Shown in pieces: positions 17,037-24,886 of a stretch of DNA of 64,000 nucleotides (the first letter of the stretch is position 1; every line of letters starts with the position of its first letter). The notes beneath the pieces are model-generated. The model searched no databases, was not told the origin of the DNA, and was given only the letters and a program-made list of their open reading frames with translations. Source of the stretch: Micromonospora_E sp048060115 (GTDB taxonomy: Bacteria; Actinomycetota; Actinomycetes; Mycobacteriales; Micromonosporaceae); NCBI RefSeq assembly GCF_048060115.1, contig NZ_JBHMIM010000010.1, positions 71,635 to 135,634 of the forward strand, written 5' to 3'. A program made the position numbers and the translations under genes.

Positions 17037-17696
17037 ATGGATTCGGCCCTCGGGACGGTTACTTCTGATCAGATTCGCGAGGTGCAGAAGTCGTTGGGTC
17101 GTCGGCTAGCCCACTGGCGCAAGGCCGCCGGCATGACCCAGGCTGCCCTCGCCAAGCGGACCGCCTACTCCCGAAGTGCAGTAGCCAATGTAGAGATCGG
17201 CCGAGAGTCGATACCCCGTAGCTTCTGGGAACGCGCCGATGGCGAACTTGGCGCCGGAGGAACGCTGGTGGATGCGTTCGACAAGCTCCATACCCTGGTC
17301 AACACGCTCCGGGCCCATCGCGCGTGGGCCGCCGAACGGGACAGACTGCGACACCGTCAGGCAGCCGTCCCGACCTACCCGGCTGACGGATGGACGGCCA
17401 GTTCAGCCGGCTGTGAATGCGCGATCACGATCGCCCGATGGGGCAGGCAGGAAGTTCTCGCGTTGAGAGAGGCATTGCGGCTCAGCGTCGAAGCGTTCGC
17501 CGAACGGATTCGCGTCGCCACTTCGACCGTCACCGCATGGGAGGACTACAGGCAGCCGACGCAGCCCAGTCTGGCGATGCAAGCGGCTCTCGACGACCTA
17601 CTCAAGATCGCCGATCAGGATGTCCGCACCCGCTTCACCAAGATCCTTCGGATGCCGCCAGCATCCAGCGACCTTCTCGACGCGCCTGAAGTCTGA
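17037..17696 (+). CDS. XRE-type helix-turn-helix regulator with two HTH-like segments
   Basis: The protein is about 219 residues from the ATG at 17037. The first HTH is GRRLAHWRKAAGMTQAALAKRTAYSRSAVANVE (about 20-50). The C-terminal half holds a second HTH-like stretch, EVLALREALRLSVEAFAERIRVATSTVTAWE, and the sequence between them is a helical linker (HTLVNTLRAHRAWAAERDRLR). This is a common layout of actinobacterial DNA-binding proteins of unknown target. An upstream ATG at 16944 is in frame; I prefer 17037 because the extension has no conserved character. It is divergent from the XRE/DUF397 pair. Confidence 0.75.
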   Translation: MDSALGTVTSDQIREVQKSLGRRLAHWRKAAGMTQAALAKRTAYSRSAVANVEIGRESIPRSFWERADGELGAGGTLVDAFDKLHTLVNTLRAHRAWAAERDRLRHRQAAVPTYPADGWTASSAGCECAITIARWGRQEVLALREALRLSVEAFAERIRVATSTVTAWEDYRQPTQPSLAMQAALDDLLKIADQDVRTRFTKILRMPPASSDLLDAPEV

Positions 17697-17726
17697 TCGC
17701 CAGGTAGTGAGGACTGTGGATCCCGG

Positions 17727-18899
17727 TCAGAGCAGGCGGGCCACCTCGTCGCGCATCACCTCGGTGGAGCCGCCGCCGATAGCGAGGAACCGCACGTCGC
17801 GGGCAATCCGCTCCACCGGACCGTCCTGCACGAACCCGGCACCGCCGAGAAACTGCACCGCACTGTACGCGATCTCGTTGGCCAGCTCCGGCAGCTGCGA
17901 CTTGAGCACGGCGGCGTACGCCCGCGTGTCGGCACCCCGGTCGGCCTGCGTGGCGGCGTGGTACAGCAGCGTCTTGCCGGCGGCGAGCCGGCCGACGAGG
18001 TCGGCGACCCGGTGCCGGATCGCCTGCTTGTCCCAGAGCACCCCGCCGTACGCGGGTCGGAGCCGCACCGAGGCCAGGACCGCGGCCAACGCCGCCTCGG
18101 CCAGCCCGACCACCTGCGCGGCCAGGCAGAGCCGCTCGTGGTCGAGGCCGGCCATCATCAGCGCGAAGCCGTCTCCTTCGGCGCCGATCCGGGCGTACGC
18201 CGGCACCCGGCAGCCGGTGAGGACCAGCTCGCCGGTGTCGGAGCTGTGCCAGCCGGACTTGCCGAAGGTGCGGCCGTTGGCCAGGCCGGGGGTGTCGCGT
18301 TCGACGGCGAACAGCGACAGTCCGTGCCGGCCGGGGCCGCCGGTGCGGGCCACGACGAAGAAGATCCCGGCGATGTTGGCGTTGGTGATGAACGTCTTCG
18401 TGCCGTCGAGCAGATAGCTGTCCCCGTCGCGGCGGGCCCGTACCGCCAGCCGGGTCAGGTCGGAGCTCGCGTCCGGTTCGGTCACCGCGAGCGCGGCGAC
18501 GGTCCGCCCGGCCAGGATCCCCGGCAGCCAGCGGTCGATCTGCCCGGCCGTGCCGGCGCGGGCCAGGTGCAGCGCCGAGAAGTCGGTGTGGGTACCGACC
18601 GAGCTGGCGACTCCGCCGAAGGTGGACCGGGCCAGTTCCTCGTTGAACACCACCGCGCCCCGGACGCCGGCACCCCCGCCGCCGAGCTCCGGCGGAAACG
18701 ACAACCCGAGCAGGCCGAGCTCGCCGAGGCGGGCGAAGGCGGCGGGCGGCACCCGCCGTTGCCGTTCCCAGTCGGGCGCGGCGGGCACGATGTCGCGGGC
18801 CACCACCTGGCGGGCAAGGGTGCGCAGCGCCCGATGCTCCTCGGCGAGGAACGTGGCGTCCAGGGCGAGGCCGGCGAGGATCCGGTTGTCACCGGTCAC
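17727..18899 (-). CDS. Acyl-CoA dehydrogenase
   Basis: The 390-residue flavoprotein has the ACAD fold: helical N-domain (LRTLARQVVARDIVPAA), FAD/substrate strands with AVTEPDASSDL and GTKTFITNA, and the C-terminal helical domain. The loop that in medium-chain enzymes carries the catalytic Glu reads IGGGSTEVM here, so the base must come from elsewhere, as in the isovaleryl/long-chain group. It is the last gene of a 14-gene minus-strand operon starting at 30358 and overlaps the preceding thioesterase gene by 11 bp. Confidence 0.9.
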   Translation of the reverse strand: MTGDNRILAGLALDATFLAEEHRALRTLARQVVARDIVPAAPDWERQRRVPPAAFARLGELGLLGLSFPPELGGGGAGVRGAVVFNEELARSTFGGVASSVGTHTDFSALHLARAGTAGQIDRWLPGILAGRTVAALAVTEPDASSDLTRLAVRARRDGDSYLLDGTKTFITNANIAGIFFVVARTGGPGRHGLSLFAVERDTPGLANGRTFGKSGWHSSDTGELVLTGCRVPAYARIGAEGDGFALMMAGLDHERLCLAAQVVGLAEAALAAVLASVRLRPAYGGVLWDKQAIRHRVADLVGRLAAGKTLLYHAATQADRGADTRAYAAVLKSQLPELANEIAYSAVQFLGGAGFVQDGPVERIARDVRFLAIGGGSTEVMRDEVARLL

Positions 18900-19683
18900 C
18901 TGCGGCTCCCGGCGTCGGCTCGGCCGGCGTCGGCTCGGGGTGTGGCTCCCGCCACTGGATCGCCCGGCCCTGGCTCAGCCGCGCCACCGGGTTGCCGGAC
19001 CGGTCGTGCAGCGTCGACTCGTCGACACAGAAGTCGGTCGTCGACCAGACCGTCCGGTTGGTCACGTGGTGCCACTGGCCGGCGACGTCACCGAGGTCGG
19101 GGGCGAAGTGGATGGTGAAGTCCACCGACGGCACGAAGTGTGGCGGCTCGGCCAGGGCGAACAGCCCCGGCGGCAGCGCGTCGAGATAGATCGAGGCGAC
19201 GGCGTGCGGGCCGAGCGTCTCACCCAGATCGGTCTGCGGCGAGATGCGGACCCACGCGGCGGTGCCGTCGGCGAGGCTCGGCGGGCCGGCGGCCCGCACG
19301 TCCAGTTGGGCGCTGTAGGCCAGCGGCCGGTGCCGGGGCGCGTACGCCGGCAACTGCTCGGGGTCGCCCCACGGTGCCGGATCCTCGCGACGACGCCAGC
19401 TGAACTCCTGCCCGACCGGCACCAGGGACGCCAGCGCATGCACCCGGGCCCGGCCCTGCTGGGCCAGGGTGATCCGCAGGCTGGTGGTGGACCGGCCCCG
19501 GTGCAGCGTCTCGGTGGTCAGCTCCACCGGACCGGGGCGCACCCCGGCCACGAAGTGCATGGTGACGGCCTGCGGGGCGAAGCCGTCGACGCTGTCGGCG
19601 GCCTCGACGACCCGGCCGAGGACGAAGCCGCCGAAGATGCCCTGCATGCCGAGCCACCGCTGGGTGAAGACCGGAGCGCCCAT
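18889..19683 (-). CDS. Acyl-CoA thioesterase-like protein (TesB-type double hotdog)
   Basis: The 264-residue protein reads as two hotdog halves. The first has GIFGGFVLGRVVEAAD, typical of TesB/FadM-like thioesterases, and RSTTSLRITLAQQGRARV. The second contains VDFTIHFAPDLGD and a C-terminal ARLSQGRAIQW strand. The probable role is hydrolysing a CoA ester or releasing CoA inside the catabolic pathway. The ATG at 19683 lies 4 bp after the cupin gene stop. Confidence 0.75.
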   Translation of the reverse strand: MGAPVFTQRWLGMQGIFGGFVLGRVVEAADSVDGFAPQAVTMHFVAGVRPGPVELTTETLHRGRSTTSLRITLAQQGRARVHALASLVPVGQEFSWRRREDPAPWGDPEQLPAYAPRHRPLAYSAQLDVRAAGPPSLADGTAAWVRISPQTDLGETLGPHAVASIYLDALPPGLFALAEPPHFVPSVDFTIHFAPDLGDVAGQWHHVTNRTVWSTTDFCVDESTLHDRSGNPVARLSQGRAIQWREPHPEPTPAEPTPGAAGDR

Positions 19684-19687
19684 CCGG

Positions 19688-20278
19688 CTACTTCTCCACT
19701 CGGACGTAGTCGCCCGGCCGTGGTGCCGGTCCGGTGCCGAGTCGCCGCCAGCCGGACAGGTCGGCGCTGACCACGTCCCCGGTGGCCCCGCCGGGGACCT
19801 GGTCGCCGGGCGTCCAGGTGGCACCGGGCAGGTCCAGCAGCACGGCTCCCGGTCCGAGGTGGACGGTTTCGGCGACCGGTGCGGCACCGGCCGGCAACTG
19901 GTCGGCGGGATGGAACACCGCCGGGCCGCCGAACCAGGCGAGCACGGTGGCACCGCCGGGTGCCGTCATCCGGGTCCGGACCGCGCCGGCCGGAATGTAG
20001 GTCAGGTCGCCACGCCGGTAGGTGGCGTCGCCGAGGTGCAGCTCCCCGGCGAGCACGACGAACTCCTCGTCGACAAGGTAGCCGCCAGCGACGTCGCGGG
20101 AGAAGCCCGGCGGGAAGTGGCCGTGCACGACGAACGCCCCCGACCGGGAGGCCAGCCGGGTGAGGTGGAAACCGAGGTTGGCACCGGGCATCGGCACCTC
20201 CTGCCACGGATGCCGTGCCGCGGTCAGGTCGACCTGCTCCGGCCGTGGAGCGCGTGGGGCACGGTTGCCGCCGCTCAT
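19688..20278 (-). CDS. Cupin-domain protein
   Basis: The 196-residue protein has a cupin barrel with VVHGHFPPGFSRDVAGGYLVDEEFVVLAGELHLGD-type strands (motif one near residues 50-80, containing a His and the EEFVVLAGE glutamates) and GDLTYIPAGAV (motif two). It resembles the anti-sigma ChrR/DUF4437 cupin group and could bind a metal. Its role in the pathway is unknown. It overlaps the CitE-type lyase gene by 4 bp. A second cupin protein is encoded at 39395-40330 in the same island. Confidence 0.7.
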   Translation of the reverse strand: MSGGNRAPRAPRPEQVDLTAARHPWQEVPMPGANLGFHLTRLASRSGAFVVHGHFPPGFSRDVAGGYLVDEEFVVLAGELHLGDATYRRGDLTYIPAGAVRTRMTAPGGATVLAWFGGPAVFHPADQLPAGAAPVAETVHLGPGAVLLDLPGATWTPGDQVPGGATGDVVSADLSGWRRLGTGPAPRPGDYVRVEK

Positions 20279-21135
20279 CCCAGGCCCGCCCGTTCGGCCA
20301 GGGTCAGCGTACGGCGGGCGCCACGCAGCACCGCCGCGTCGACCAGCCGGCCGGCCGCGTCCAGCATCACGCCAGTGCCGTCGGCGGTGGCCGCCTCGAG
20401 CAGGGCGATGGTGTCGCGGGCCGCCCGGATCTCGGCGGCCGTCGGCGTGTAGACGTGATGCACCACCGGCAGCTGGTTCGGGTGGATGCAGGCCCGGCCG
20501 ACGAAGCCCTGCCGGCGCAGCCGGCGGGTCGAGGCGTCCAGGGCCGCCTCGTCGGCGGTGATCCGGGAAACCGGGCCGACCGGCGGGTGGATGCCGGCGG
20601 CGGCGCTGGCCACCACGACCTGGCTGCGGGTCGGGGCGAGTTCGGCGTCGTCGGCGCCCGGTTCCAGGCCGAGTTCGCCGGCCAGGTCGACCTCACCGAG
20701 CTGCAGCTGGTACACCCGGGGCTGCCGGGCGATGGCGGCGATGTCGAGCAGCGCGGCGGCGGTCTCCACCATCGGCATCAGCAGCGTGTCGTGGTCGGCG
20801 GCGTCGGCGAGCACCCGGGCGGCGTCAGCGACCTCGCTGGCAGTGCCGACCTTGGCCAGTACCACGCCGGTGAGCCCCGGCTGGCCGGCGACGGCCCGTA
20901 GGTCCGTGTCGCGCAGCGGGCCGGAGTTGACCCGTACCCAGATCGGCAGGTCGCCGGGTCCGGCGGTGAGCCAGCCGACGACGGCCTCGCGGGCGGCGGC
21001 CTTGCCGGCCAGCGGCACCGCGTCCTCCAGGTCGACGATCAGCGCGTCGGCGCCGCGCCGCGCCGCCTTGGCCAGCTTGTCGGCGGCGTGGCCGGGCACG
21101 TACAGGTAGGATCGGGGTGGCACCGGGTCGCCCAT
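20275..21135 (-). CDS. HpcH/HpaI-CitE family CoA-ester lyase
   Basis: The 286-residue TIM-barrel protein opens RSYLYVPGHAADKLAKAARRGADALIVDLEDAV, the CitE/citramalyl-CoA lyase signature (acidic metal ligands in DLEDAV). It later has LQLGEVDLAGELGLEPGADD and a C-terminal CIHPNQLPVV segment. Relatives cleave citryl-, malyl- or citramalyl-CoA into acetyl-CoA or propionyl-CoA plus an oxo acid. In this operon it is a natural terminal cleavage step. It starts on the same base where the upstream acyl-CoA dehydrogenase gene ends. Confidence 0.87.
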   Translation of the reverse strand: MGDPVPPRSYLYVPGHAADKLAKAARRGADALIVDLEDAVPLAGKAAAREAVVGWLTAGPGDLPIWVRVNSGPLRDTDLRAVAGQPGLTGVVLAKVGTASEVADAARVLADAADHDTLLMPMVETAAALLDIAAIARQPRVYQLQLGEVDLAGELGLEPGADDAELAPTRSQVVVASAAAGIHPPVGPVSRITADEAALDASTRRLRRQGFVGRACIHPNQLPVVHHVYTPTAAEIRAARDTIALLEAATADGTGVMLDAAGRLVDAAVLRGARRTLTLAERAGLG

Positions 21136-22292
21136 CAGACGGTCACCTCGCCACGTACGAGGGCCTTCGCCACGACGGTACGCAGCACATCGTTGGTGCC
21201 TTCGCCGATGCTCATCAGGATCGCGTCGCGGTACAGCCGCTCCACTTCGAACTCGGTCGAGTAGCCGTAACCTCCGTGGATCTTCATCGCGTCGATGGCG
21301 GCCTCCAGGGCGACCTCCGAGCAGAAAATCTTCGCCATGCCGGTCTGCGCGTCGGCGCGACCCTGGCGGACCGCGTCGGCCGACCAGTACGCCATCAGCC
21401 GGGCCGCCTGCACCTGGGTCGCGATGGTGGCGAGCTTGAGCTGGATGGCCTGGAACTCGGCGATGTGCTTGCCGAACGCCTTACGTTGGCGGGCGTAACC
21501 GAGGGCCTCCTCGTGGGCCCGCTGGGCGATGCCGACCGACCGGGCGGCGATGTTGACCCGGCCCCATTCCAGGGCGGACAGCGCCTGCTTGAGACCGATC
21601 CCTTCGACGCCGCCGAGCAGCCGGTCGGCGGGCACCCGGACGTCGTCGAGCAGGATCTCGCAGGACTCGGTGCCCTTGTAGCCGAGTTTGGGGATGTCCT
21701 TGGTGACGGTGAAGCCGGGCAGGACGGCGTCGATCAGCAGGATGCTCATGCCCTTGTGTGCCGGGCTGGCCTGCGGGTCGGTCTTGACCAGGACCGGCAG
21801 CGGGTCGGCGTACCGGGCATTGGTGATCCAGATCTTGGTGCCGTTGACCACGTAGTGGTCGCCGTCGCGGCGGGCGGTGGTGCGGATGCCCTGCAGGTCG
21901 GTGCCGGCGTCGGGTTCGGTCAGCCCGATGCCGGTGCGCCGTTCACCGGTGGCCAGAGCGGGCAGGTACGCCTGCTTCTGCTCCTCGGTGCCGTGCATGG
22001 CGATCATGCGGCAGGCCAGCGAGTGGCTGCCGAGGATGCCGGCGATGCCCATCCAGCCCCGGGAGATCTCCTCGAAGACCAGGGCGAACGACACCGGGTC
22101 GAGGTCGAGGCCGCCGTAGGACTCGGGGACGGTGACGCCGAACAGGCCCATGTCGGCCATGCCTTTGACGATCTCCGTCGGGTAGCGGCCGGTCTGCTCC
22201 CATTCCCGGGCCACCGGGATTATCTCGCGGTCCACGAAGGAGCGCAGCAGCTGCTGGAACTCGCGCTGTTCCTCGGTGAGGGTGAAGTCCAT
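21135..22292 (-). CDS. Acyl-CoA dehydrogenase
   Basis: This 385-residue ACAD has all family landmarks: GLTEPDAGTD, GTKIWITNARYAD, KHIAEFQAIQ, MKIHGGYGYSTEFEVERLYRDA, and IGEGTNDVLR, in which the Glu is at the position of the catalytic base of short/medium-chain enzymes. It should introduce a 2,3-double bond into an acyl-CoA, passing electrons to ETF. It is the gene before the DUF35/Ltp2-like pair in transcriptional order reversed, i.e. directly downstream of them. Confidence 0.92.
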   Translation of the reverse strand: MDFTLTEEQREFQQLLRSFVDREIIPVAREWEQTGRYPTEIVKGMADMGLFGVTVPESYGGLDLDPVSFALVFEEISRGWMGIAGILGSHSLACRMIAMHGTEEQKQAYLPALATGERRTGIGLTEPDAGTDLQGIRTTARRDGDHYVVNGTKIWITNARYADPLPVLVKTDPQASPAHKGMSILLIDAVLPGFTVTKDIPKLGYKGTESCEILLDDVRVPADRLLGGVEGIGLKQALSALEWGRVNIAARSVGIAQRAHEEALGYARQRKAFGKHIAEFQAIQLKLATIATQVQAARLMAYWSADAVRQGRADAQTGMAKIFCSEVALEAAIDAMKIHGGYGYSTEFEVERLYRDAILMSIGEGTNDVLRTVVAKALVRGEVTV

Positions 22293-22318
22293 CGGGGTCT
22301 CCTGGGTGGTCGGCGGGC

Positions 22319-22786
22319 TCAGCGGGGATCGGCCGGCGTGGGTCGGCGTGGCGTGGGTCGACGGAAGACCGGCAGGGCGCGGCCGTCGGGCAGGTCGACC
22401 CAGTCGACGGTGACCGGGTCGCCGATCCGCCAGCCGGCATCGTCGGCGTCATCGTCCGGCCCGGTGCCGGGGCTGAAGCCGTCGAGGCGGGTGAGTAGCA
22501 GCGGGCCTTCGGCGAGCAGGACCCGGGCGATGGTGTACGGCACCGCCAGGTCACGGCGCGGCGCCCGGTGCACGACGGTGAACGTGTCGACGGTGCCGTC
22601 GCCGCTGGCTTCGGTGAAGCCGAGCCGCGTGGTGTCGCCGCAGCGGACGCAGACCGCGCGGGGCGGATGCTGATGGTGCCCGCAGCCGGTGCAGGTCTGC
22701 AGCACGAGGCGGTGTTCACGGGTCGCCTGCCACCAGTCGGCGGTCAGGTCGTCGGCGGGTGGTACCTCGGGCAGCGGGTTCATCAC
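22319..22786 (-). CDS. Zn-ribbon/OB-fold protein, DUF35 family
   Basis: The 155-residue protein starts with a rubredoxin-like zinc ribbon (CTGCGHHQHPPRAVCVRCG, Cys-x2-Cys twice) followed by an OB-fold (GTVDTFTVVHRAP...PYTIARVLLAEGPLLLTRLDG). DUF35 proteins partner with thiolase-like enzymes; in steroid catabolism the DUF35 domain of ChsH2 activates the Ltp2 aldolase. Here it overlaps the Ltp2-like gene by 4 bp (GTGA), supporting a complex. Start is GTG 22786 or ATG 22783. Confidence 0.88.
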   Translation of the reverse strand: MMNPLPEVPPADDLTADWWQATREHRLVLQTCTGCGHHQHPPRAVCVRCGDTTRLGFTEASGDGTVDTFTVVHRAPRRDLAVPYTIARVLLAEGPLLLTRLDGFSPGTGPDDDADDAGWRIGDPVTVDWVDLPDGRALPVFRRPTPRRPTPADPR

Positions 22787-23940
22787 GACACCCCCAGCAC
22801 GACGGTGGCGTGGGTGGACAGGATCGCGCCGGTGCCGTGCGCGACGGCGATCCGCGCGCCCGGCACCTGCCGGGCACCGGCCTCGCCGCGCAGCTGGCGG
22901 ACCGCCTCGACCAGCAGCAGCACCCCGAACTGGCCGGGGTGGCAGTACGACAACCCGCCGCCGGAGGTGTCCAGCGGCAGGTCACCGCCGGGGCGGATCC
23001 GGCCGCCGGCGATGTAGTCGAGCACCTCGCCCTCGTCGCAGAAACCGAGAGCTTCGACGCTGAGCGCGGCGGTGATGGTGAACGAGTCGTACACCTGCAG
23101 CACGTCGACGTCGGCGGCGGTGATCCCGGCCCGGGCGAACGCCTCCGCGCCGGCCTCGCGGGCCCCGGTGTCCAGGATGTCGTCGGCGGCGGTCATCGAC
23201 GTGTTGGTGGAGCGTTCGCCGTAGCCGAGCACCGCGACCGGCACCCGGCGCAGGTCACGGGCCCGGTCCGCGCTGGTCAGCACGATCGCGCCGCCGCCGT
23301 CGGTGACCAGGCAGCAGTCGGCGACGGTCAGCGGGGTGCAGACCGTCGGTGCGGCCCGCACCTCGTCGACGGTCAGCGGCGGCGCACCGTGGCGGTAGGC
23401 GGCCGGGTTGAGCCGGGCCCATTCGCGGGCGGCGACGGCGATCTCGGCCAGCTGCTCCGGGCTGCCGCCGTAGCGGTGCAGGTACGCCTGGGCGGCCATC
23501 GCGTAGTAGGAGATCGGGAACAGCGGCGCGTACGGCGTCTCGAACTGCGCCTCCGGGGTGTGCTCCTCGATCACCCCGGCCAGGCTGCGCGACCGTGCCG
23601 ACCGCTGGTTGGAGGCAAAGCTGACCACCACGACGCTGGCCTGGCCGGCGTCGATGGCCTGCACGGCGCGGGCCACCATCATCTCGGCGGCGCTGCCGCC
23701 GACGAAGCTGGCGTCGACCCAGCGGGGCCGCAGCCCGAGGTGGTCGGCGAGCGCGGTGGTCGAGAAGCGGGAGATGCCGGTGGTGGCCAGCCCGTCGACG
23801 TCGGCGAGGGTGAGCCCGGCGTCGGCCAACGCCCGGGTGACCGCCTGGGTCTGCAGGGTCAGCGTCGACGCGGTGGTGACCCCGAGGTCGGATTCGGCCG
23901 CCCCGACGATCGCCACCGCCGCCCGGTCCCGCCCGGTCAC
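22783..23940 (-). CDS. Thiolase-fold, Ltp2-like protein, probable retro-aldolase
   Basis: The 385-residue protein has the thiolase fold of SCP2/lipid-transfer type, but the usual nucleophile position reads VGGSAAE (Ser83) rather than Cys, so Claisen thiolysis is unlikely. Two tyrosines, Tyr284 in VYDSFTIT and Tyr332 in LSYCHPG, are 48 residues apart and fit the two active-site tyrosines described for Ltp2 aldolases of steroid side-chain catabolism. I infer retro-aldol cleavage of a 3-hydroxyacyl-CoA made by the adjacent MaoC proteins. The GTG start at 23940 overlaps the MaoC gene by 4 bp. Confidence 0.8.
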   Translation of the reverse strand: MTGRDRAAVAIVGAAESDLGVTTASTLTLQTQAVTRALADAGLTLADVDGLATTGISRFSTTALADHLGLRPRWVDASFVGGSAAEMMVARAVQAIDAGQASVVVVSFASNQRSARSRSLAGVIEEHTPEAQFETPYAPLFPISYYAMAAQAYLHRYGGSPEQLAEIAVAAREWARLNPAAYRHGAPPLTVDEVRAAPTVCTPLTVADCCLVTDGGGAIVLTSADRARDLRRVPVAVLGYGERSTNTSMTAADDILDTGAREAGAEAFARAGITAADVDVLQVYDSFTITAALSVEALGFCDEGEVLDYIAGGRIRPGGDLPLDTSGGGLSYCHPGQFGVLLLVEAVRQLRGEAGARQVPGARIAVAHGTGAILSTHATVVLGVS

Positions 23941-24386
23941 GGCACACCGTCGGCGGTGCCCGCGCCTGGTCCGTCGGCGGTGCCGAGCAGGACGACAGCC
24001 CGGGCCGGCCGGGCCGCCGGACGTTCGGGGCCGTAGTCGCTGGCGGCGATGACGGCGGCCAGTTCGACCTCGATCCGGTCGCCGTCGACCTTGACCACCG
24101 TGCCTGTGCAACGCACCGTCTCACCGGCGAACATCAGGTTGCGGAAGGTGAAGGAGAGCTGCCGCACGAAGCAGTACGGCCCGAAGGCGTCCTGTACCAG
24201 TTCGACGAAGAGCGCGCCGAAGACCTGGCCGTCGACGACCGGGCCGGGCACCTTGGCGGCCGCCACGAACTCCGGGTCGTAGTGCAGCCGGTACCAGTCC
24301 CAGGTGGCGCCGGCGTAGGCGACCATGTCGGCCAGGGCGATGGTGCGTTCCAGCCCCGGCAGGGTGTCACCGACCTGCGCGATCAC
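23937..24386 (-). CDS. MaoC-like hotdog protein (hydratase subunit)
   Basis: The 149-residue hotdog protein contains MVAYAGATWDWYRLHYDPEFV and VPGPVVDGQVFGALF, the MaoC hydratase-2 region, then FRNLMFAGETVRCTGTV. The short length and pairing with another MaoC gene suggest a heteromeric enoyl-CoA hydratase of ChsH1/ChsH2 kind, in which only one subunit carries the full Asp-His catalytic pair. The GTG start overlaps the preceding gene end by 4 bp. Confidence 0.83.
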   Translation of the reverse strand: MIAQVGDTLPGLERTIALADMVAYAGATWDWYRLHYDPEFVAAAKVPGPVVDGQVFGALFVELVQDAFGPYCFVRQLSFTFRNLMFAGETVRCTGTVVKVDGDRIEVELAAVIAASDYGPERPAARPARAVVLLGTADGPGAGTADGVP

Positions 24387-24886
24387 GTCGGATCACCGCC
24401 CATCGCGACCAGGATGATGGTTTCCTCGTTGACCGCCAGCAGTTCGCCGTGCTGGTTGGTGTAGGTGGCCCGGGAGCCGACGACCAGCATGTCGCCGCCG
24501 CCCCGGGTGCGTTTCTCGGTCAGGTCGTGGATCTCCCAGGTCGCGGTGATCACGTCGTCGGGACGGACCCGCCGGTGGAAGGTGTACGTGTTGCCGCCGC
24601 GTACCTGCCGGGTGCCGGGCACGTCCAGGTGCCAGGAGTGGCCGGCGTAGCCGTCGGAGGCCATCGGCAGCCCGGTGTACTGGCCGGTCTCGCAGATCAG
24701 CGTCGGCGGGGCGGTCACCCCGGGCAGGCCGTGCGCCCGGGCGTAGTCGCCGTCGCGGTAGATCGGATTGTCGTCGCCGACCGCCATCGCGAAGTAGCGC
24801 CCGGCGGCGGCACCGAGCGCCTCCGGCGCGGTGTAGACCTTGCGGGTGCCGAGCAGCGCCCGCAGCTCGTCGGTGAGCAGACCCAT
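24383..24886 (-). CDS. MaoC-type dehydratase, FAS1 dehydratase N-terminal-like domain
   Basis: The 167-residue protein resembles the N-terminal dehydratase half of FAS1-like hydratases: YTAPEALGAAAGRYFAMAVGDDNPIYRD, GVTAPPTLICETGQ and a C-terminal SRATYTNQHGELLAVNEETII. It most likely forms a double hotdog with the following MaoC subunit and hydrates an enoyl-CoA. The order MaoC, MaoC, Ltp2-like, DUF35, acyl-CoA dehydrogenase recalls the igr module of cholesterol catabolism, although no steroid genes are present. Confidence 0.83.
   Translation of the reverse strand: MGLLTDELRALLGTRKVYTAPEALGAAAGRYFAMAVGDDNPIYRDGDYARAHGLPGVTAPPTLICETGQYTGLPMASDGYAGHSWHLDVPGTRQVRGGNTYTFHRRVRPDDVITATWEIHDLTEKRTRGGGDMLVVGSRATYTNQHGELLAVNEETIILVAMGGDPT

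Noticed and set aside
22783..23940. Annotation as acetyl-CoA acetyltransferase
   Set aside because: The nucleophilic cysteine position reads Ser in VGGSAAE, and the DUF35 and MaoC neighbours fit an Ltp2-type aldolase.
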